From Rhizomys pruinosus (taxonomy: Eukaryota; Chordata; Mammalia; Rodentia; Spalacidae): a stretch of 64,000 nt of DNA. The DNA is taken from the NCBI GenBank assembly GCA_009823505.1, contig VZQC01011939.1, forward strand, positions 1,844,284-1,908,283, given 5' to 3'. Below the pieces are notes generated by a model, which saw nothing but the letters and a program-made list of their open reading frames with translations, made no database searches and was not told where the DNA came from. The first letter of the stretch is position 1, and each line of letters opens with the position of its first letter. Positions 1-12,200 of the stretch are shown in pieces. A program made the translations under genes and the position numbers.

Positions 1-405
1 TACAAGGAGACCTTCCCACTCACAATAGCCTCAAAAACAATAAAATACCTAGGAACAAACCTAACCAAAGACACCAAGGATCTCTACAACAAAAATTTTA
101 AACCCCTGAAAAAGGAAATTGAGGAAGACATCAGAAGATGGACAAACCTCCCATGCTCATGGATTGGGAAAATAAATATAGTAAAAATGTCCATCCTACC
201 CAAACTAGTGTACAGATTTAATGCGATCCCAATCAGAATCCCCAAGAGTTTCTTCACAGGCCTGGAAAAAAAAATCCTCAATTTCATTTGGAAAAACAAA
301 AGACCCCAAATAGCCAAAGCAACCCTGAGTGAAAAGAGCAATACAGGGGGGATCGCTATACCAGACATCAAACTATACTATAGGGCTATAGTCCTAAAGA
401 CATCC
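1..405 (+). repeat. L1 LINE ORF2 fragment (region after the RT core)
   Basis: Plus-strand translation at 187-441 gives L1 ORF2 sequence just beyond the reverse transcriptase core, including [18 protein letters not shown] and [10 protein letters not shown]. The same stretch recurs at 41122-41413 on the plus strand and near 10.4-10.8 kb on the minus strand. It is cut at the window start and stops near 405, where sequence homologous to the KRAB duplicon begins. It is a dead fragment. Confidence 0.9.
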
Positions 406-915
406 TGTGATATTTTTAACATATACTGGATGCTGGTCTAATAAGAGTTATTAGTAAATCCACATAATAAGCTTTTTCCCTTTCTTATCAAGCTTATATA
501 CAAATTCATCTTCCAATAATATTGATATACTATATGCAAGTGGAAGAAGTATATTCAGTTCACTGCATCATATTGTTTTACAATAGATCAGTCACAAAAT
601 GAGCAAAGATTTTTTTTTCTCTTGATGCTTTAATTATTCCTGGTCACTGGTAATCACTATTAATCCTTCAAAAGCCAACAACTATCCCTTTTCACATTTT
701 TTTTATGGTGGACATGTTTCAACTTCCCTTACCCAAGGAAGTGTCCAGGAGGTTAGCCATATTGCCAAGGATGAGAAGATCCCATGCTTTTCCATGCTGC
801 AGTTCATTTTAATTGCATTACCTTCAGGTAGCTCTACAAGATGCTGTTATAATATTCATGACAACTAACAGTGCCCTTGCATGCTACCCTGGCCAACATC
901 TTCATTAGCACTGGT
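406..915 (-). repeat. KRAB-ZNF duplicon fragment, inverted
   Basis: Read on the minus strand, this is homologous to about 19598-20290 on the plus strand. Shared blocks include CTTCTTCCACTTGCATAT and GCATGCAAGG.CACTGT. It holds no exon. It shows that a piece of the region upstream of the KRAB gene was copied in the opposite orientation and lies beside an L1 fragment, as it also does at 41.4 kb. Confidence 0.7.
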
Positions 916-1273
916 GCTGTTTGTGTTTCAGGTTATCACTCTTATCACCGAGGTAATATAATATATCATGGATTTAGCTCATCTTCCTGGTCAGTATTTC
1001 TTGGTATCACTGTTTATTTGGTGCCTATTTGTGTTTACTGTTTCAGGTGAAATGTGTTAATTTTTAGATGTATAATTGGTAATTTACTATACTGTTATTC
1101 GCTTTATAAGGAAGTAGCTTGATATGTAATGGATGTATTTGTGTGTGGATGATAATCACATGGTTATCAGAAATAGTATTGTAGGATTACATCAAATAAT
1201 ATCAATGTTGGAGTCAGTCTGTGAAAACATCATATTGTACAACTTAAATAAAATTTTGTAAAATAAAAAAAAA
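916..1273 (+). other. Unassigned stretch ending in AATAAA and poly(A); possible 3'UTR retrocopy
   Basis: The homology to the KRAB duplicon stops near 915. What follows is AT-rich, has no long open frame, and ends with AATAAA at 1247-1252 and an A-rich tail at 1261-1273. That layout resembles the 3' end of a retroposed mRNA. I do not recognise the parent transcript and see no clear target-site duplication. Confidence 0.3.
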
Positions 1274-1387
1274 CCAAAGGTGCCGAGTTGAGTTCATATG
1301 TTTAGTATATAAAAAATTTTGGTGGCTTTTACTTTAGTGAGTATTACATAAAGACAAAGAAAATAATTAAAAAATTAATAGATCTGT

Positions 1388-1630
1388 GGGCTGGAGAGAT
1401 GGCCTAGTGGTTAAGAGCACTGATTGCTCTTGCAGAGGACCCGGCTTCGATCTCCCCACATGGTGGCTGAGAACCACCTGTAACTCCAATTCCAGGATAA
1501 CTCCAGTTCCAGGGGAATCTGACACCCTCTTCTGACCTCTGCAGCATTGCACGACATAGGTTCACAAACCCACATGCAGACAGTACTTTCACACATAAAT
1601 AATAAATAGATTTAAAAAATTTTAAAAAAG
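1388..1630 (+). repeat. B2 SINE
   Basis: It begins GGGCTGGAGAGATGGCC and contains the tRNA-like B-box region (ccGGCTTCGATCtcc). It carries the 17-bp internal duplication (AACTCCAATTCCAGGA.. then AACTCCAGTTCCAGG..) and ends in an A-rich tail. The flanks share the target-site duplication TTAATAGATCT (from 1375 and from 1633). Confidence 0.92.
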
Positions 1631-2936
1631 AGTTAATAGATCTAAGACCTGGGTCTTTGAAAGAATAAAGAATATGAACCCTTTGCCAACCAAACCCAGA
1701 CAAAACAAAAGGACAAACTCAAACCAACAAAATCAGAGATGAAAAGGAAAACATTACAATGGAAAGCAAAGTAATCCAGAATATTATAATGGATTACATT
1801 TAAAACCTATAGTGTTTTAAATGAGAAAACCATAAAAAAATGGAGGAATTTCTAGGTTCAATCAAGCCAGCAAACTTAAACTCCTGTAAGTATGCCAATA
1901 ATAAATAAGACATTGAATCTTTAATACAAAGTGTCCCCACTAAAATGAGCCAATGTTCAAATGCAGAACTTAAATTTGTGTGTGTGTGTATTTTGTATTT
2001 CTTTTTATTTTATTTTATTTTAAGCGATTCACAATATAAGAGCACAGTTGTTTTCAGATCACATTGAAATTCCTCAATTTGCCATACAATTAGGTAATTG
2101 GTGCTAGCATCCACAGATGTGTGATATCGTTCATTGTTTGGTTTTCTGGGACTGTGTTACTATGCATGTATCTCTGTGTTAATATGAGTCTTTGGATACA
2201 TGTCCAGGAGTGGTATGGCTGGGTCAGGTGACAAATTCATTCCAAGTCTTCCAAGGGTTCTCCACACTGCTTTCCATAGTGGCTGTAACAGTTTATGTTC
2301 CAACCAGCAGTGGATGAGTATTCCCCTTTCCCCCACAACTTCTCCAGCACTTGGTGTCATTTGTTTTCTTGATCCTAGCCAGTCTTATTGGAGTAAGATG
2401 ATATCTTAAAGTGGTTTTGATTTGCATTTCCTTAATGATTAGTGATGTTGAACACTTCTTAAGGTGTTTCTCAGCCATCTCTAATTCCTCACTTGTGAAG
2501 TCTCTGTTCAGCTCTTTGCTCCATCTATTGAGTAGGTCATTTGTTTTCTTTCTTCTTTCTTTTTTGAGTAGTTTATATTTTCCAGAAATCAATGCTTTGT
2601 CAGATGTATTTGTGGTGAAGGTTTCCTCCCACTCCGTGGGATTTCTTTTTACTTCCTTGATTGTTTCTTTTCAGGTACAGAAGCTTTTGAGTTTAATGAG
2701 GTCCCATTTTTCAATTGTAGACCTTACTTCTTGTGCAGCTGCTGTCAGATTTATGAAGTCTTTTCCTACTCCTATGTCTTGTAGTCTGCTGCCAACTTTT
2801 TATTCGCCTTCAGATTTTAGGGTTTCACATTGAGGTCTTTGATCCATGTGGAGTTGACTTTTGTACAGGGTGAGAGGTAAGGGCTTAATTTCATTCTTCT
2901 ACAAGTGGTGATCCGTTTTGCCAACGCCACGTGCTG

Positions 2937-2979
2937 AAGATGCTGTCTTTCTTCCATCGTGGAAGAAAGACAGCATCTT
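2937..2979. repeat. Perfect 20-bp hairpin inside L1
   Basis: Bases 2937-2956 are the exact reverse complement of 2960-2979, with a 3-base TCG loop. The homologous place in the minus-strand L1 near 10250 has no such palindrome, so the second arm was created in this copy. Confidence 0.95.
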
Positions 2980-3750
2980 GGCCCCCTCTTCAAATATGAG
3001 ACGGCTGAAATTTTATGTGATCAAGTTTGGATCTTCAGTTTTGTTCCATTTGTCAACAGGTCTGTTTCTGTGCCAGTACCAAGCTGATTTTATGACTACA
3101 GCCCTGTAGTATAGTTTGAAGTCTGGTATACAGATCACACCAGTATTGATCGTTTTGGTCTCGATTGTTTTGGCTGTATGGGTTTTTTTGTTTTTGTTTT
3201 TCCAAATGAAATTAAGGACTTTTTCCCCAAGCTGGTGAAGAAACTCTTTGGGATTTTAATTGGGATTGTATTGAGTCTATACAAGAGTTTGAGTAGAATG
3301 GACATTTTTACTATATTAATTTTCCCAATCCATGAGCATGGGAGGTTTTTCCATCTTCTGATGTCTTCTTCATTTTCCTTCTTCTGGGGTTTAAAATTTT
3401 TGTTGTAGAGATCTTTGGTGTCTTTGGATAGGTTTGTTCCTAGGTATTTTATTGTTTTTGAGGCTTTTGTGAATGGGAAGGTCTCCTAGAATTCATTCTT
3501 CATTTGCTTGTTGTTGGTGTAAAGAAAGACTACTAATTTTTCTAGGTTAATTTTGTATCGTGCCACTTTACGGAAGCTCTTAATTGTTTCTAGGAGTTTT
3601 CAAGTGGAGTTTTCAGCATCCCTTAAGTAAACAATCATATCATCTGCAAAAAAGGGATAGCTTGACTTCCTCTTTTCCAATTAGTACTCCTTTAATTTCC
3701 TTTTCTTGCCTTATTGCCCAAGCAAGTGTTTCAAGCAGTATATTGAAAAG

Positions 3751-3920
3751 GACACCAGGTTTGGTGGCAGATGCCTTTAATCCTAGCACTTGGGAGGCAG
3801 AGGCAGGCAGATCTTTGTGAGTTCAAGGCCAACCTGGTCTACAGAGTGACTTCCAGAACAGCTGGGACTACAGGGAGACCCTGTTTCAAAAAGACCAAAA
3901 AAATCAAAAGTAAAAAAAAA
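3751..3920 (+). repeat. B1 SINE
   Basis: Typical B1 blocks are present: GCCTTTAATCCTAGCACTTG, GGAGGCAGAGGCAGG, AGGCCAACCTGGTCTACAGA and GACCCTGTTTC, then an A-rich tail. It interrupts the minus-strand L1. The flanks share an imperfect duplication (GAAAAGGA / GGAAAGGA). Confidence 0.9.
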
Positions 3921-4325
3921 ATTAAAGTCAAAGGAAAGGAATGGGTGACAGGGGGCAGCCTTGCTGAGTTCTTACCTTTAAAGGGAATGGTTCTGTCATT
4001 TTCCCATTTAGGATGATATTGGCTGTGGGTTTCCTGTATATGCCTTTGATTATATTGAGGAATGATCCCTGAAATCTAGTTCCCTCTAGGACTTTTAAGC
4101 ATGAAGGGATGCAGAATTTTGTCAAAGGCATTTTCTGCGTCAATTGAGATGATGGTGTGGTTTTTGTCTTAAACTCCATTTATATGCTTGATGATATTTA
4201 TTGAGTTTCATATGTTGAACCATTCCTGCATCTCTGTTATGAATGCAACTTGGTCATCATGGATGATCTTCTTGATGTGGGACTGTGTGCGATTTGCCAG
4301 TATCCTATTTAGAATTTTGGCATCT

Positions 4326-4556
4326 GGGGCTGGAGAAATGGCCTAGCGATTAAGAGTGCCGACTGCTCTTGCAGAGGACCCGGGTTCAATCCCCAGCACC
4401 CACATTGTGGCTGAGAACTGTGTGTAACTCCAGTTCCAAGGGAATCCGACGCCCTCTTCTGACCTCCCTGGCTTTGCATGACATGGTTGCACAAACCTAC
4501 ATGCAGACAGAACGTTCATAGACATACGAAAATAAGTAAAAATAATAAAAAAGAAA
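4326..4556 (+). repeat. B2 SINE (single-copy form of the 17-bp segment)
   Basis: It begins GGGGCTGGAGAAATGGCC. It has the B-box GGGTTCAATCCCC and only one AACTCCAGTTCCA block, then an A-rich tail. It sits inside the 2.0-5.4 kb L1, with TTTGGCA on both flanks. Confidence 0.9.
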
Positions 4557-5589
4557 TTTGGCAACCGTGTTCATTAGTGAGATGGGTCTATAGTTCTCCT
4601 TTTTGGTTGTATCTTTGCCTGGTGTGGGTAATAGAGTGATGCTGGCTTCATAAAAGGAATTTGTGGGAATTCCCTTTGTTCGTATCCTTCTAAACAAGTT
4701 GAGTTATAATGGTTGTGAATCTTTTGTCATGTTTTGTAGAAGTCTTCCGTGAAACCGTCTGGGCCTGGGCTGTTTTTAGTTGGAAGGTTTTTTAATTGCA
4801 TCTTCAATTTCTTCATTTATTATGGTTCTGTTTAAGCTTTCAATCTCTTCTTGGTTGAGCTTTGGTGATTCCCAGGATTTCAGATTTTCATCCATTTCTT
4901 CTAGGTTTACAAACCTGGTAGAGTATAGGTTTTTGAAGTATTTCCATATGATTGTCTGGATCTTTTCATTGTCTGTTGTGATATTTCCCCTTTCATCATG
5001 GATTGTATTGATTTGGACATGTTCCTTATTTTTTTGGTTAACTGGGCTAGAGATCTGTCTATCTTGTTTATTCTCTCAAAGAATCAACTTTTTGTTTCAT
5101 TGCTTTTTTTTGTATAGTTTTCTTTCTTTGTTTTCTTTTCTTATTATTTTTATTGGTATTTTGTGCAATACATCATTTCTCAGTTCAGTCCAATTTAGAC
5201 TCATTTCCCTTTCCATGTCCCCCACCTCACCTGAGTTCATATATTCTGTCATACATGTCTTGTATTTTTCCTGAGGTTTTTTAAAGTTTTTCAAAACAGA
5301 GGATTATTGTATTTTTTTTGAGAAATTTACTGTTTCAGTTGGTTCTTTGTCCAATTTCTTTTGTTGTTGTTGTTTCCTCCAATTTGTAGTGCTTTAATGT
5401 ATGCATATATATGTATATATATTACAAATACATCATCTGAAAAAAAGCTGTATTTTATTTCCAAATCATATTTTGGGAGTCACATTTTTCCCTTTTAATT
5501 TCATAATACTGTAAAATATGCATACATACCGTCTACCCATATATCAAAACTACAAAGTCTGAAAATAAGTCATGGATTAGTTATAGAGC

Positions 5590-5830
5590 TCATAAAGAGA
5601 CTCACATTATAAGAGCACAGTTTCTTTCAATAAAGAGAAATATAATATTAATGTTATTCAGTTTGCCTTACAACTAATGTACATGGTGCTACCATGCACA
5701 AATGAGAGATACCATTCCTCTTTTATTTTTCTGGGACTGTGTTACTTTACTTAACATAATATATTCTAGTTCTATCCATTTACGTGAAAAAACTAGTTTC
5801 ACGACACTACATCTAACCACAATATTTATT
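5590..5830 (-). repeat. L1 3'-end fragment
   Basis: The sequence parallels the L1 3' regions at 2035-2180, 9180-9330 and 27560-27680, sharing GAT-ACCATTC and CTGGGACTGTGTTACT. It is isolated from the preceding L1 by about 200 bp of AT-rich sequence with a small (TA)-rich patch near 5400-5425. Confidence 0.65.
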
Positions 5831-6937
5831 TTATGAGAGTGCTTCTTAGTATTTCTTATACAAGGCTGGTTGAGCTTTTGTCCAAGTCTTTTCTAAAATA
5901 TTACACAGTAGTTAAAAGTATCAGTCTAACAGCCTTTCTGGATGCTTTATGACCATACTTAATGCCCATACCAATTTGGCTGAGGGTCTTAAGGGATAAC
6001 TTTGATCCTTGCCCTCAGAGTTCAACTAGGTCCCAGGGGACTATGCATGGGGTCATCTCTTGAAATGTCCTGCAAATGTGAGTCACCAGTCTTCCTATGT
6101 ATGGTGGTCTTGGAGATCCACTAATGGGACTTCAGCCAGTATCCAGTCTATAAAGAGGAAAGTCTGCACATGCTTCAAAATGGGAAGACTGGTCTAGCAA
6201 GACCTGACTTTGTCCTCGAGTGGATGGAACTGGTAAACGAAAAGCCAAAAGGAGCCAAGGGCTCCTTCCCCTTCCCTCAAAACCTGAGTGAACCTTGAGG
6301 ACCAGATCCTCAACTGACCTTGAGAAAACCAAAACCTTTGTTAATCTGGGCTAACAGTGTGGCTTTAGACATCCAAAAGGAATGTATAACTAGAAAGAAA
6401 GAAATAGTAAGGTAAGGCCTGAGAAATTGTACTTCAGGCATAAACTTAAGATCTGAGTAAAAAGACAAAAAGTAAAAAAGCAAAACAAAACAAACAAATA
6501 AACAAAAAAGAGCACAGTTGTTTTGACTGTTTTACTGCCAAGTGCAGCTATCCTGTGGCTGCCACTCCTTTTGCCATCCTTCAAAGACATGAGACACAGC
6601 TTTGCTTTTCTTTTTTCTATTCTTTATTGTTTTTCCATTTTTTAACAATAAGTAATAATTTATGGGTACAAGCATCCTTCATGTAAAACCAATTTGCAAG
6701 CAGTTATGCCCAAATCCACCATCCAGCTGCGGGGCTTGTATGTTCAGTCAAGTTGATCAAATAAGTGTCCACACTATATTGCTGTAGTTTCACCATTCAC
6801 CCCAATCGTGCCCTTACACTCTACCACACCCCCTCTTCCACAGATTGTTCCCTAGGCTTAGAAAAGGGGCACAGGCGGACAGAAAGCAAAACAGTTTTGG
6901 ACTGTGGTCAATTCTGGCTGTTTCCTTTCTTAACTTT
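5831..6937. other. No gene seen; unassigned, probably old repeat sequence
   Basis: No open frame resembles a known protein and no SINE is visible before 6938. The 6590-6740 part is T-rich and resembles L1 3' sequence. I can assign nothing further. Confidence 0.5.
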
Positions 6938-7179
6938 TTTTTATTAATTTTATTTATTTATGTATGTGTATGAATGTATTGTCTGCATGTAGGTCTGTGC
7001 ACCTGTGTTGTGCAATGCCGCAGAGGTCAGAAGAGGGTCTCGGATTCCCCTGGAACTGGAGTTCTCCTGGAATTGGAGTTTCAGATGGCTCTCCGCCACC
7101 ATGTGGGTGCTGGGGATCGAACCCGGGTCCTCTGCAAGAGCGTCGGCACTCCTAACCGCTTGGCCATCTCTCCAGCCCG
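6938..7179 (-). repeat. B2 SINE
   Basis: This is the reverse complement of a B2: a T-rich tail, then GTATGTGTATGAATGTATTG, GAACCCGGGTCCTCTGCAAG and GGCCATCTCTCCAGCCC. The 17-bp internal duplication is present. Confidence 0.92.
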
Positions 7180-7973
7180 GCAGTTTCCTTTCACGGGCTG
7201 ACAGTTTGTCCAGGAATAATCTTTCAATACTACAAGTGAAGCACAATTAGATATATAGGTATTTAAACAGTCCTAATTTTTATGGTAGGTTACTTTAGTA
7301 TAGACACAGATGTTTGGATAGTATGTTAACCCATGAATTACGTTTTTTCTGTAAAATATGACAGAGTCTTACTGTGGCTTATAACATCTCCTAACCACTA
7401 GAGGATGTAAGCTTGTGGCATTAGCCATGGGTTATTCCTCCAAGGAGGGAGCTAATAGCCAATTAGATTTGGGATATGCAGGCATATGGCTGCCACTGCT
7501 GCACAGTATTTACAGGCAGGTGAGGTGTAGCTGGTGCTGATGGAGGAGTCTTGTTTGACTCAAGGAGGCCTGTATTTGCTTTGTTGGTTTAGTGGCCTTT
7601 GGTAACACTCTCTGGTATTACAGAAACCAACAGTACACCTGCAAGTGTGGTCTCAACATCTTTCCCATACTTACATCGGGTCTTTGACAGCAGGGCCTTA
7701 TCTCCTCTCTTCTTGCAGGTATCCCAGTTTACAGGCAAGAAGCCTTTATCTTTGAGGGGGGGGCTTGGATCCCCTGGCCACCATGTCCTTAGTAGAATAA
7801 TCCATTGCTGATATCGGAGCTCTCCTGTATTAATATATATTGCTTAATTGCATAGCTTAAGGACACTTTAGTATTATATTTGTTTATGAATAGAAAATAA
7901 TCCTTTTCACAGTTCCTATGTCTATTAGTCAATTAAAGAAGGCAGTTTTATCAGTTTTATAAGAGATTACCTC
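7180..7973. other. No gene seen; unassigned
   Basis: Moderately GC sequence with a G-run at 7757-7764 and no convincing coding frame. The longest frame (7599-7811, plus) shows no recognisable motif. Confidence 0.5.
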
Positions 7974-8140
7974 AGCTGGGCGTGGTGGTGCAAGCCTTTA
8001 ATCCTAGCACTCGGGAGGCAGAGGCAGGCGGATCTTTGTGAGTTCAAGTCCAGCCTGGTTTACAGAGTGAGTTCCAGGACAGATGGGGCTACAGGGAGAC
8101 CCTGTCTCGAAAAGACCAAAAAAAAAAAAAAAAAAAAAAG
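7974..8140 (+). repeat. B1 SINE
   Basis: It has GCTGGGCGTGGTGGTGCAAG, CTTTAATCCTAGCACTCGGG, GAGTTCAAGTCCAGCCTGG and GACCCTGTCTCGAAAAGACC, followed by a pure A tail of about 20 bases. It looks younger than the 24-28 kb copies. Confidence 0.95.
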
Positions 8141-8190
8141 AGAGAGTTTACCTCTATAACAATTGTCTCCAATTTTCAGTTAGAGAATGA

Positions 8191-8226
<36 letters not shown>
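8191..8226. repeat. (CAT)12 microsatellite
   Basis: Twelve uninterrupted CAT trinucleotides. Confidence 0.98.
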
Positions 8227-9099
8227 TTTTCTCCTTGTTCTATGGAGGGGAGGTAAGAAAGTCTCTCGTATTAAAATTTTGTGGCACCTAGAAGGTAAGT
8301 TTCATTAGGACTCATTATAAATAGTTGTTACAAGTAGGATCCACAGAGGGGTTTGATGTCTGTAGCAGTCTGAGGCTTTTCTTTCTTTCAATGTTCAGAT
8401 GGGACAACCTTTCTGCTGGCACTTACTGGTACATCCTACACAATTCAAAGCTGTATCTTTTTTTTTCTCAGTTGTTAAGTTGGTGACATTTTGACCTGTT
8501 GGAACATACAACTCTTTTCCTGTAGTTAGTTTTAAAGAGTTGAATTGCAAGATTTTGACAAAAAGGTTTCATATATATCTGTATCCCCCCTTTTTAGTTT
8601 AGGTTTTTGTTTTTTGACCCATGAGTCTCAAAAAGGCAGTTGTATTGCACATACCTATATGCTGGAATCAAGGCGCAGATTTCATCAAATTCCCCCAAGT
8701 TGTTTTGGGTGACTGTATGTGGTTAACTTGGGAAGCAAACTTAGTTTTTTAAGTTAAATCATCCTACAGGCAAAAGAGAATGCTACAAGATGATACTGTA
8801 CAGCGGAAAAATTATAGAGAACATTTGTTTGTGCCAATCCCAAAGTTATTGTACAGATTTTAAGTAAAACAAATGTGGACAACAACAATTTATATTTCCA
8901 ATTAACTCAGGTGCATTACCGTTTTTATCAGAACCTTTAAACCAATGTTCCTTAATATACACATATTTACTTTTACTAAGTCCTAAAACACCATGTAACT
9001 TGTAGACAGAGTCTGGGCAAAATTGGATGCTTGTTGAATTCACGTCAGTTAAATATACATTAATTGAATATACACCCATGTCCTTCTCCCGCCCCTCCC
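8227..9099 (-). other. Unassigned; unrecognised 89-aa minus-strand frame and a purine-tract motif
   Basis: On the minus strand, 8846-9115 is open for 89 codons with a cysteine-containing translation (QFCPDSVYKLHG, GNINCCCPHLF). I do not recognise it. Farther along the same strand, near 8584-8596, lies an AAAAAGGGGGGA tract like a retroviral polypurine tract. The pair could be the 3' end of an old LTR element, but no LTR edge or target duplication is visible, so this is only a suggestion. Confidence 0.25.
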
Positions 9100-9259
9100 A
9101 ACCCTCCTGATTCACAATTTCAGTCAGTTTTCTGATGCAGTCTTTCTGTTGTTCTTTTAATATGCATCCCTCTCAACAAGAAATATTTATAACTGGGTTA
9201 TTGGTGATATTTATAACTGGGTTAATGGTATCCACATATGAGGGATACCATTCGTCATT

Positions 9260-12200
9260 TCTTTTTCTGTTACTGTGTTACTTCATTTAATATAATATCT
9301 TCTAGCTCCGTCCATTTACCTGCAAAGTTAATGATGTTGTCTTTCTTTACTGTTGCATAGAACTCCATTGTGTACATGTACCACATTTTCTCTGTCCACT
9401 CATCAGTTCAGGGACATTTGGGTTTTTCCAGCTTTTTGCTATTGTGAATAGAGCTGCAATAAATATAGGCGTGCATGTATTTCTGCAGTAAGATGAGTCT
9501 TGTGGGTATATATCCAGGAGTGGTATGACTGGGTCAAATGGCAAGTCCATTTTGAGCCTTCCAAGGGTTCTCCACACTGCTTTCCATAGTGTCTGTACAA
9601 GTTTACATTCCCACCAGCAATGGATGAGTATTCCCCTTTCTCTGCAATCTCTCCAGCACTGGAGATTGTTTGTTTTCTTGATTCTGGCCAGTCTTATTGG
9701 AGTGAGATGGTTTCTTAGAGTGGTCCTTATTTGCATTTCCCTAATTATTAGTGACAGTGAACAGTTTTTAAGATGTTTCTCAGCCATCTCTAATTGCTCC
9801 TCTGTGAAGTCTCTATTCAGTTCTTTGTTCTATCTTTTGAGTGATTAATTTGTTTTCTTCTTTGTTATTTGAGTAGCTTGTATACTCTGGAAATTAATGC
9901 TTTGTCAGATGTATCTGCAGTGAAGGTTTCCTCCCACTCTGTGGGTTTTCTCTTCACTTCCTTTATTGTTTCTTTTGATGTACAGAAGCTTTTGAGTTTA
10001 ATGAGGTCCTATTTGACAATTTTCAATCTTATTTCTTGTGCAGCTGCTCTCTGATTTAGGAAGTTTTTTTCCTACGCCTATGTCTTGTATTCTGCTGCCA
10101 ACTTTTTCTTCTTTCACCTCCAGAGTTTTGGGTTTCACATTGAGGTCTTTGATCCATCTGGAATTGACTTTTGTACAGGGTGAGAGGAAGGGGTTTAATT
10201 TAATTCTTTTACAGGTGGTGATCCGGTTTTGCCAGCACCACTTACTGAAGGGGCTCTGTTTCTTCCATTGTGTCTTTTTGGCCTGCTTGTCAAATACGAG
10301 GTGGCTGAAATTGTATTCAAATTGTGCTCAGGTTTGAATCTTCAGTTTTATTCCATTGGTCAACTGGTCCCTTTTTGTGCCAGTACCAAGCTGTTTTTAT
10401 GACTATAGCCCTGTAGTGTAGTTTGATGTCTGGTGGAGCTATGTCTTCTCTATTGCTCTTTTTTCACTCAGGGTTGCTTTGGCTATTCAGGGTCTTTTGT
10501 TTTTCCAAATGAAATTGAGGATTTTTTTTCCAAGCCTGTGAAGAAGCTCTTGGGGATTTTGATTGGGATTGCATTAAATCTGTACAAGAGTTTTGGTAGA
10601 ATGGACATTTTTACTATATTAATTTTCTCAATCCATGATCATGGGAGATTTGTCCATCTTCTGATGTCTTCCTCAGTTTCCTTCTTCAGGGGTTTAAAAT
10701 TTTTGTTGTAGAGTTCCTTGGTGTCTTTGGTTAGATTTGTTCCTAGGTATTTTATTGTTTTTGAGGCTATTGCGAGTGGGAAGGTCTCCTTGTAGTCCTT
10801 CAGTTTCTTGTTGATGTAAAGAAAGTCTACTGACTTTTCTAGATTTATTTTGTATCCTGCCTCTTTACTGACGCTCTTCATTGTTTCTAGGAGTTTTCTG
10901 GTGGAGTTTTTAGCCTCCCTTAGGTAGACAATCATATCATCTGCAAAAAGGGATAGCTTGACTTCCTCTTTTCCAATTAGAACTCCTTTAATTTCTTTTT
11001 CTTGCCTTATTGCCGTAGTCAGTGATTCAAGCACTATATTGAAAAGGATTGGTGACAAGGGGCAGTCTTGCCGAGTTCCTACCTTTAAGGGGAATGCTTT
11101 TGTCGTTTCCCCATTTAGGACGATATTGGCTGTGGGTTTTGCATATATGGCTCTGATTATGTTGAGGAATGATCCCTCCAATCCAATTCCCTCTAAGACT
11201 TTAAACGTGAAGGCATGCTGGACCTTGTCAAAGGCTTTTTCTGCATCAATTGAGATGATGGTACGGTTTTTGTCTTTCAGTCCATTTATATGTTTGATGA
11301 TATTTGTTGATTTTTGTATTTTGAACCATCCCTGCATCTCTGGTATGAATCCAACTTGGTCATGAAGGATGATCTTCTTGATGTGGGTGTGTATGTGATT
11401 TGCCAGTATCATGTTTAGAATTTTGGCATCTGTGTTCATTAGGGAGATGGGTCTATAGTTCTCCTTTTTGACTCTATCATTACCTGGTTTTGGTAATAGT
11501 GCGATGCTGGCTTTCTAGAAGGAATCTGGGAGAACTCCCTCCCTCCGTTTGTATCCTTCTAAATAACTTGAGTAGTAATGGCTGTAAGTCTTTTTGAAAT
11601 ATTTTATAGAATTCTGCAGTGAAACCATCTGGGCCTGGGCATTTTTTGGTTGGGAGGCTACTCATTACATCTTCAGTGTCTTCATATATTATTGGCCTAT
11701 TTAGGCTTTCGATCTCTTCTTGGTTGAGCTTTGGTGATTCCCGGGATTTCAGATATTTATCCATTTCTTCTAGGTTTTCAAACTTAGTAAAGTATAGGTT
11801 TTTGAAGTATTCCCGTACGATTGTCTGGATCTTTTCATTGTCTGTTGTGATATTTCCCCTTTCATCACAGATTCTATTTATTTGGAGTTGCTCCTTCTTT
11901 CTTCTGGTTAACCAGGCTAGAGGTCTGTCTATCTTGTTTATTCTCTCAAAGAACCAATCTTTGGATTCATTGATTTTTTTTGTATTTGTTTTCTTTGTTT
12001 CTATTTCATTGATCTCTACTCTGATTTTTGTTATTTCTTCTTCTCTGCTGCATTTAGGGTTCATTTGTTGTTGTCTCTCAAGTATTTTTAGCTGTAGTAT
12101 TATTTTTTTTTTAATGTAGGCACTCAGAACTATGAACTTCCCTTTAAGAACAGCTTTTAAATTGTACCATAGGCTTTGCTGTGTTGTATTATCATTGTCA

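Larger units (their letters stand above)
2020..5395 (-). repeat. L1 LINE, 5'-truncated, with nested B1 and B2
   Basis: The minus strand encodes broken ORF2 pieces. At 2293-2592 there is the C-terminal part (LLNRWSKELNRDFTSEELEM and LARIKKTNDTKCW). At 3928-4179 and 4497-4697 there is reverse transcriptase sequence ([18 protein letters not shown]). The insert stops within ORF2 at about 5395 and ends 3' in 3'UTR-like sequence near 2020. B1 (about 3751) and B2 (about 4326) inserted into it later. Many frameshifts and stops make it a relic. Confidence 0.9.

Noticed and set aside
2411..5274. Plus-strand frames of 140 and 164 codons rich in Ser, Phe and Leu
   Set aside because: They are antisense shadows of L1 ORF2; the minus strand carries the real, broken ORF2 pieces.
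8846..9115. An 89-codon minus-strand gene
   Set aside because: It has some protein-like character and a nearby purine tract, but I recognise no family and see no supporting LTR or splice evidence, so it is kept only as an unassigned stretch.
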